DNA of 64,000 bases. It comes from Consotaella aegiceratis. GTDB lineage: Bacteria > Pseudomonadota > Alphaproteobacteria > Rhizobiales > Rhizobiaceae. The translations under genes and the position numbers were made by a program. The stretch covers positions 1 through 64,000 of the forward strand of contig NZ_JAZHFT010000022.1 of the NCBI RefSeq assembly GCF_036541425.1. Reading direction: 5' to 3'. The notes beneath the pieces are model-generated. The model did no database searches. It was not told the origin of the DNA and worked only from the letters and a program-made list of their open reading frames with translations. The first letter of the stretch is position 1, and each line of letters starts with the position of its first letter. Below are positions 60,368-64,000 of this stretch, one piece after another.

Positions 60368-60736
60368 CTACTCCGCCAGGGGCTTATAGGCGATCGCCTC
60401 GATCTCGACCTTGATGTCGGCCATCAGCCGCGACTCGGCCGTGGTGCGGGCCGGCGGCTCCTGCTGGAAATAGCTGGCATAGACGCGGTTGAAGCCGGAG
60501 AAGTCGCGCGCGTCGTCGAGCCAGCAGGTGGTCTTGACCACGTCCGACATCTCGGCACCGGCCAGCGCCAGGGCCGCCTTGACGTTTTCCAGCACCTGCC
60601 GGGTCTGCTGCTCGATCGTGCCGCCGACATTCTCGCCATTGGCGCCGATCGGCGTCTGTCCGGAAACGAAAATGAAGTCGCCGGCTCGCACGGCGGGTGA
60701 CAGAGGAACGGCAGCCTTGCCGAAGACCTGCTTCAT
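60368..60736 (-). CDS. RidA family protein
   Basis: A 122-residue RidA/YjgF/UK114 protein. Members hydrolyse reactive enamine/imine intermediates formed by PLP enzymes. The core pattern is VRAGDFIFVSGQTPIGANGE (~17-36), then VLENVKAALALAGAEMSDVVKTT-like helix, and the C-terminal IKVEIEAIAYKP. The active-site arginine near residue 105 (RTTAESR) is present. The ATG at 60736 is the family start. It is immediately upstream of the M81 gene. Confidence 0.9.
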   Translation of the reverse strand: MKQVFGKAAVPLSPAVRAGDFIFVSGQTPIGANGENVGGTIEQQTRQVLENVKAALALAGAEMSDVVKTTCWLDDARDFSGFNRVYASYFQQEPPARTTAESRLMADIKVEIEAIAYKPLAE

Positions 60737-60854
60737 CGCATCTGATCCATGAGTTCGCGTTGGGGGGACGAGCGTCCCCGTTCGCCGGACATAGCACCGT
60801 GCCGGCGCGAATGCGAACAACCGTGGCTTGCCGGCGGGTGCGAACCGTCCCGGC

Positions 60855-61478
60855 TCAGCGGCGCGTCAACACCACGCCGATATCTAGCACCTTCGCGGTT
60901 CGGCCGTCCTGATGGCGAGCCTCACGCTCGGAACTGCCGACGAAGACCCGCTCCCAGGCCTCGGGATCGAGATCTAGCTGCTCGAACTCCTCCTCGGCCG
61001 TCGAAAAGACAGTGTTGGGATCGCTCCGCGACCAGGGCGCCACGGAGCCGTGCGTCGCGATCAGCAGCATGCCGCCCGGCGCCACGGCGGCCGCGGCACG
61101 GCGAAGGATGGCGGCGCGCGGAAACTCGACCGGCGACTGGAGATAGCAGGCCGTAACCAGATCGAACGTCCCGTCGGGAAAGCTCTGGCCGAGATCATGG
61201 CGCTCGAAGCGGATGCGGTCGGCGACGCCGGCGGTTTCCGCGTTGCTCCGCGCATAGCCGAGCGCCGTCTGCGACACGTCGACGGCCGTCACGGTCCAGC
61301 CCTGGCGGGCCAGCCAGACCGCATCGTCCCCCTTGGCGCAGCCGAGTTCGAGCGCGCGGCCGCTCGCCCGTCCCTCCACGAACCGTGTCAGGGCTGCAGA
61401 CGGCCGTCCCGAACTGGTGGACGACTGCTCCTGATAACGGCGTTCCCAGAAGCGTTCCGAGGTATTCTCTTCGATCAT
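60855..61478 (-). CDS. Class I SAM-dependent methyltransferase
   Basis: A 207-residue methyltransferase. Motif I is ALELGCAKGDDAVWLARQGW (~42-61), followed by VTAVDVSQTALGYARSNAE as motif post-I and FDLVTACYLQSP as the motif IV region. It resembles TehB/thiopurine-type small-molecule methyltransferases. It begins 3 nt after the MFS exporter stop, so both are in one operon divergent from an Rrf2 regulator. This suggests modification plus export of a toxic compound. Confidence 0.88.
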   Translation of the reverse strand: MIEENTSERFWERRYQEQSSTSSGRPSAALTRFVEGRASGRALELGCAKGDDAVWLARQGWTVTAVDVSQTALGYARSNAETAGVADRIRFERHDLGQSFPDGTFDLVTACYLQSPVEFPRAAILRRAAAAVAPGGMLLIATHGSVAPWSRSDPNTVFSTAEEEFEQLDLDPEAWERVFVGSSEREARHQDGRTAKVLDIGVVLTRR

Positions 61479-61481
61479 GGA

Positions 61482-62936
61482 TCAGGCCTTCCTGCTGATG
61501 GCGAGGGAAAGGGTCAGGACCAGCGCGATGCCGGCATAGACGGCGGCCGGATACCAGGTGGCCGTCGCGGCCGCCTCGATGAAGGCAGCGCCGGCGGCTG
61601 CGTCGCTCAAGAGCGGAGCCGGGCCGAGCGTCGCGAAGAAGATCTGGCCGACGATGGCGATGCCCAGCACCGCGCCGATCTGCTGGAAGGCTTGGAGCGC
61701 CCCCGATCCGGCGCCCGCATCCGCTGCCGAAACCGAGGCGAGCACCGACTGGAACAGGCCGGCCACCGCGATGCCCATACCCAGCCCGCCGACGAGCAGC
61801 GGCGGGACGAACCGAACCAGGTCTACCGTCTCTCCGACGTCGCGGATGGTCCGGTTCAGGAGCACCATGGCGACCGCCAGGAACAGCGCGCCGAGGGCGA
61901 TGCGGCCTCGATAGAAGCGGCTGCCGAGGCGGCCGACGAACGTCGAGGCGAGCATGACGCCAAAGGGAAAGGGTGCGGTCGCCAGTCCGGACTGGAGCGG
62001 TGTCATCTGGAAGCCCGACTGGAAGAACACCGCCAGGATCAGGAAGAGCCCTGGCGCGCCGGAAAAATGCAGCGTCACCAGCGCCAGCCCCGAGAGAAAG
62101 TCGCGGTTGGCGAGCAGTCGCGCCGGCAGAAGCTGGGCCTTGCCGCGCCGTGCCCTCCTCTCTTGCCAGGAGCGGAAGAACCCAGCCAGCGCCAGCGACG
62201 CCGCCATGGCGGCGAAGCTCCACCACGGCCAGCCGAAATTGCGGCCTTCGATCAGCGGCAGGACGAGCAGCACGATCGCAGAGGCGAAGAGCGCCATTCC
62301 CATCCAGTCCGGCCGCACGTCCTCGTCGGGCGGCAAGGCGGGAACCAGCCGGATCGTGCCGATCAGAGCGGCGATGCCCAAGGGCAGATTGATGAGGAAG
62401 ATCGCACGCCAGCCGAGCCCCCAGAGATCGGCGGAGATCACCGCGCCACCCAGCACCGGGCCGGCGACCGAGCCGAGGCTGGAGACCATGGCAAACAGGC
62501 CGAACACCTTGCTCTTTTCCTCCTCGGGAAAGATCACGTGCAGGATGGCGAGCACCTGCGGCACCATCATCGCGCCGGCGAGGCCCTGCACCCCGCGCGC
62601 GGCGATCAGGAAGGCGATGTCGGACGCCAGTCCGCACAGGACGGAGCTGACGGTGAAGCCGGCCAGGCCGACCGCGAAGATCCGCCGGCGACCGACCATG
62701 TCGCCGAAGCGCCCCGACGGCAACAGCCCGGCTGCGAAGGCCAGCACGTAGATCGCCGCCACCCATTCGAGTTCGGTCGACGTGGCGTCCGACCCGGCCT
62801 GGATCGCCGGCAGCGCCACGTTGACGATGGTCACGTCGACCAGGTTCATGAAGCTGGCGAGAAACAGGACCGCCGCCGCGGCCCAGCGCCCTGGCCGCGC
62901 ACCGACCGCGCCGCCTGTCTCCTGCAATTGCACCAT
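61482..62936 (-). CDS. MFS transporter, DHA2 (14-helix) drug exporter type
   Basis: A 484-residue major facilitator protein of the DHA2 family. Visible marks are FLASFMNLVDVTIVNVALPA in helix 1 (motif D1), LPSGRFGDMVGRRRIF (motif A, ~67-82) and GPVLGGAVISADLWGLGWRA (motif C, ~147-166). About fourteen helices can be drawn. The ATG at 62936 has AAGGGCG upstream; a longer start at 62972 is less likely. It diverges from the Rrf2 gene and precedes the methyltransferase gene. The substrate is unknown. Confidence 0.92.
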   Translation of the reverse strand: MVQLQETGGAVGARPGRWAAAAVLFLASFMNLVDVTIVNVALPAIQAGSDATSTELEWVAAIYVLAFAAGLLPSGRFGDMVGRRRIFAVGLAGFTVSSVLCGLASDIAFLIAARGVQGLAGAMMVPQVLAILHVIFPEEEKSKVFGLFAMVSSLGSVAGPVLGGAVISADLWGLGWRAIFLINLPLGIAALIGTIRLVPALPPDEDVRPDWMGMALFASAIVLLVLPLIEGRNFGWPWWSFAAMAASLALAGFFRSWQERRARRGKAQLLPARLLANRDFLSGLALVTLHFSGAPGLFLILAVFFQSGFQMTPLQSGLATAPFPFGVMLASTFVGRLGSRFYRGRIALGALFLAVAMVLLNRTIRDVGETVDLVRFVPPLLVGGLGMGIAVAGLFQSVLASVSAADAGAGSGALQAFQQIGAVLGIAIVGQIFFATLGPAPLLSDAAAGAAFIEAAATATWYPAAVYAGIALVLTLSLAISRKA

Positions 62937-63084
62937 GATTTCGCCCTTTGCGGCGGCGGCCTGGCCACACACCGTTTTGTATCTTCAAATGACACATGAT
63001 ATTGCGGGCGTCAATCTCTTGTGCTCTCTTTTGTTACATGAGACGGCGCGCTATATCATCCTTCGATGATCGGAGACTTCGCTC

Positions 63085-63576
63085 ATGCGCTATGACAGCC
63101 GGCTGCCCCGGGTTCTTCACGTCCTCCTCCATCTCGACCGGATGGAGGAGCCCGCGACGTCGGACCTGATGAGCAGGATGCTGGGCACCAATTCCGCCGT
63201 CGTGCGGCGGACGATGGCCGGCCTGCGCGAGAAGGGATATCTCCATTCGGTCAAGGGGCATGGCGGCGGCTGGACGCTGGCCAAGCCGCTGTCTGAGATC
63301 ACGCTGCTCGGACTTTACGAAGCGCTGGGCTCGCCGACCCTGTTCGCGCTGGGTAACGCCAACGACGCTCCCACCTGCCTGATGGAACAGGCGGCCAACG
63401 ACGCGACCGATACCGCCCTGGAAGCCGCCGGCATCCGATTCCGCGAGGCGCTCGCCTCCATCACCATGGCCGATCTCGCTGACGATTTCGAAGCGCGGCT
63501 GGCGCGACGGTCCGGCAGCGACCGCCCACCACCGGAGGGGCACCACGCCTGTCGATCGGCCGACAGCGCGGACTGA
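63085..63576 (+). CDS. Rrf2-family transcriptional regulator
   Basis: A 163-residue Rrf2 protein with the winged helix at ~1-70 (RVLHVLLHLDRMEEPATSDL, then NSAVVRRTMAGLREKGYLHS and KGHGGGWTLAKP). The cysteine triplet that binds an iron-sulfur cluster in IscR and NsrR is not present: only two cysteines are seen, one at ~93 and one near the C-terminus. It resembles the cluster-free YwnA-like members. The divergent MFS-methyltransferase operon, 148 nt away, is the probable target. Confidence 0.9.
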   Translation: MRYDSRLPRVLHVLLHLDRMEEPATSDLMSRMLGTNSAVVRRTMAGLREKGYLHSVKGHGGGWTLAKPLSEITLLGLYEALGSPTLFALGNANDAPTCLMEQAANDATDTALEAAGIRFREALASITMADLADDFEARLARRSGSDRPPPEGHHACRSADSAD

Positions 63577-63683
63577 TCCGCCGACGCGCGATCGGCGGTG
63601 GCGCGAACCGCGCGCATATTGCCTTTTGCCGCCGTCACCGCCACCCTGTCGCGACCCGTAATCGACCCACGGAGCGGACGGCA

Positions 63684-64000
63684 ATGCAGGCTCTGGCGGA
63701 CTCCCTCGTCATGGTGACCGGCGCGAGCGGCGGCATCGGTTCGGTGATCGTGGAGCGCTTCGCGGCGGCGGGTGCCCGGGTGATCCTCTGCGACAGGGAT
63801 ATGCAGGATCTCGAACAGGTGGCCTCCCCGGGCGTCGTCGCGCGCTGTGCCTTCGATCTCGCGGACGCCGACGCAACGCGCGAAGCGGCGGAGGCCATGG
63901 AAGCCGAGTTCGGGCCGCCCGACATCTTCGTCGGCAATGCAGGATACACACGTGCCGAAACGCTCGACCAGACGGACGAGGAGGCGTGGGCGTTCGAACT
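63684..64000 (+). CDS. Short-chain dehydrogenase/reductase, partial (right edge)
   Basis: The first 105 codons of an SDR enzyme, cut by the window end. It begins MQALADSLVMVTGASGGIGS, containing the TGxxxGxG dinucleotide-binding motif (residues 12-19). It continues with an acidic CDRD segment at the end of beta strand 2, which favours NAD(H), and has FVGNAGYTRAET with the NAG motif near residue 85. The catalytic S-Y-K residues would lie beyond 64000. GGAG lies 9 nt before the ATG. Substrate and neighbours cannot be judged. Confidence 0.85.
   Translation, partial: MQALADSLVMVTGASGGIGSVIVERFAAAGARVILCDRDMQDLEQVASPGVVARCAFDLADADATREAAEAMEAEFGPPDIFVGNAGYTRAETLDQTDEEAWAFE

Overview
The window is high-GC, gene-dense DNA from an alphaproteobacterium, most probably a member of the Hyphomicrobiales (Rhizobiales). 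The pointers are the cell-cycle proteins RcdA (DUF1465) and TrcR (DUF1013), DUF1491, DUF5330 and SufE small proteins, HWE-type and DivJ-like histidine kinases, the bL36 variant ending in KARQG, and a palindromic intergenic repeat of a type I recognise from rhizobial genomes. No rRNA, tRNA or CRISPR array was found. The left edge carries the first 20 codons of an IS1182-type transposase, the only clear mobile element.

Layout. 1-8.7 kb holds housekeeping and cell-cycle genes: rcdA, a quinone oxidoreductase, trcR, a DegT-type aminotransferase, a MotA/MotB-like membrane pair, an inositol-monophosphatase family gene and efp. 8.9-17.7 kb is a signalling island. Its core is a four-gene minus-strand operon encoding, in transcription order, a receiver protein with a C-terminal KaiA/RsbU-like helical domain, KaiB, KaiC and a hybrid histidine kinase. 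It is flanked by two atypical receiver proteins, an Rcp1-like receiver and a Cache-PAS histidine kinase. 18-31 kb carries Sel1 and ThiE proteins, a CHASE-HWE kinase, a TauE/SafE exporter, purEK, rpmJ, a MarR regulator and an OmpR-type two-component pair. 31-38.9 kb carries a molbindin behind a possible ModE box, trmO, pdeM, a GST, DUF1491, a DivJ-like kinase and sufE. 38.9-41.8 kb is a MarR-controlled electrophile-handling cluster (GST, two VOC proteins, a GFA protein). 41.8-47.5 kb has two small-molecule kinases, a Crp/Fnr regulator divergent from nnrS with an NnrR/Dnr-type box between them, and a soluble chemoreceptor. 48-54 kb is a BMP-type nucleoside/nucleobase ABC transporter followed by a CodA-like amidohydrolase. 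54-64 kb holds an aldo/keto reductase with a divergent LysR gene, a RidA/M81/GH3 group, an Rrf2 regulator divergent from an MFS exporter and a methyltransferase, and a truncated SDR gene at the right edge.

The observation most worth following up is the kai operon. KaiB and KaiC are close to the cyanobacterial proteins, KaiC keeps the Ser-Thr autophosphorylation pair and both Walker A motifs, and the first gene of the operon looks like a receiver-KaiA fusion. Proteobacterial kai loci are generally regarded as lacking KaiA, so this may be a complete KaiABC-type timing module wired to a histidine kinase. The other findings are candidate regulatory sites (ModE, NnrR and MarR boxes), a small-RNA candidate beside rcdA, a decayed acetyltransferase next to rpmJ, and a CodA-like deaminase with a changed substrate-contact residue.
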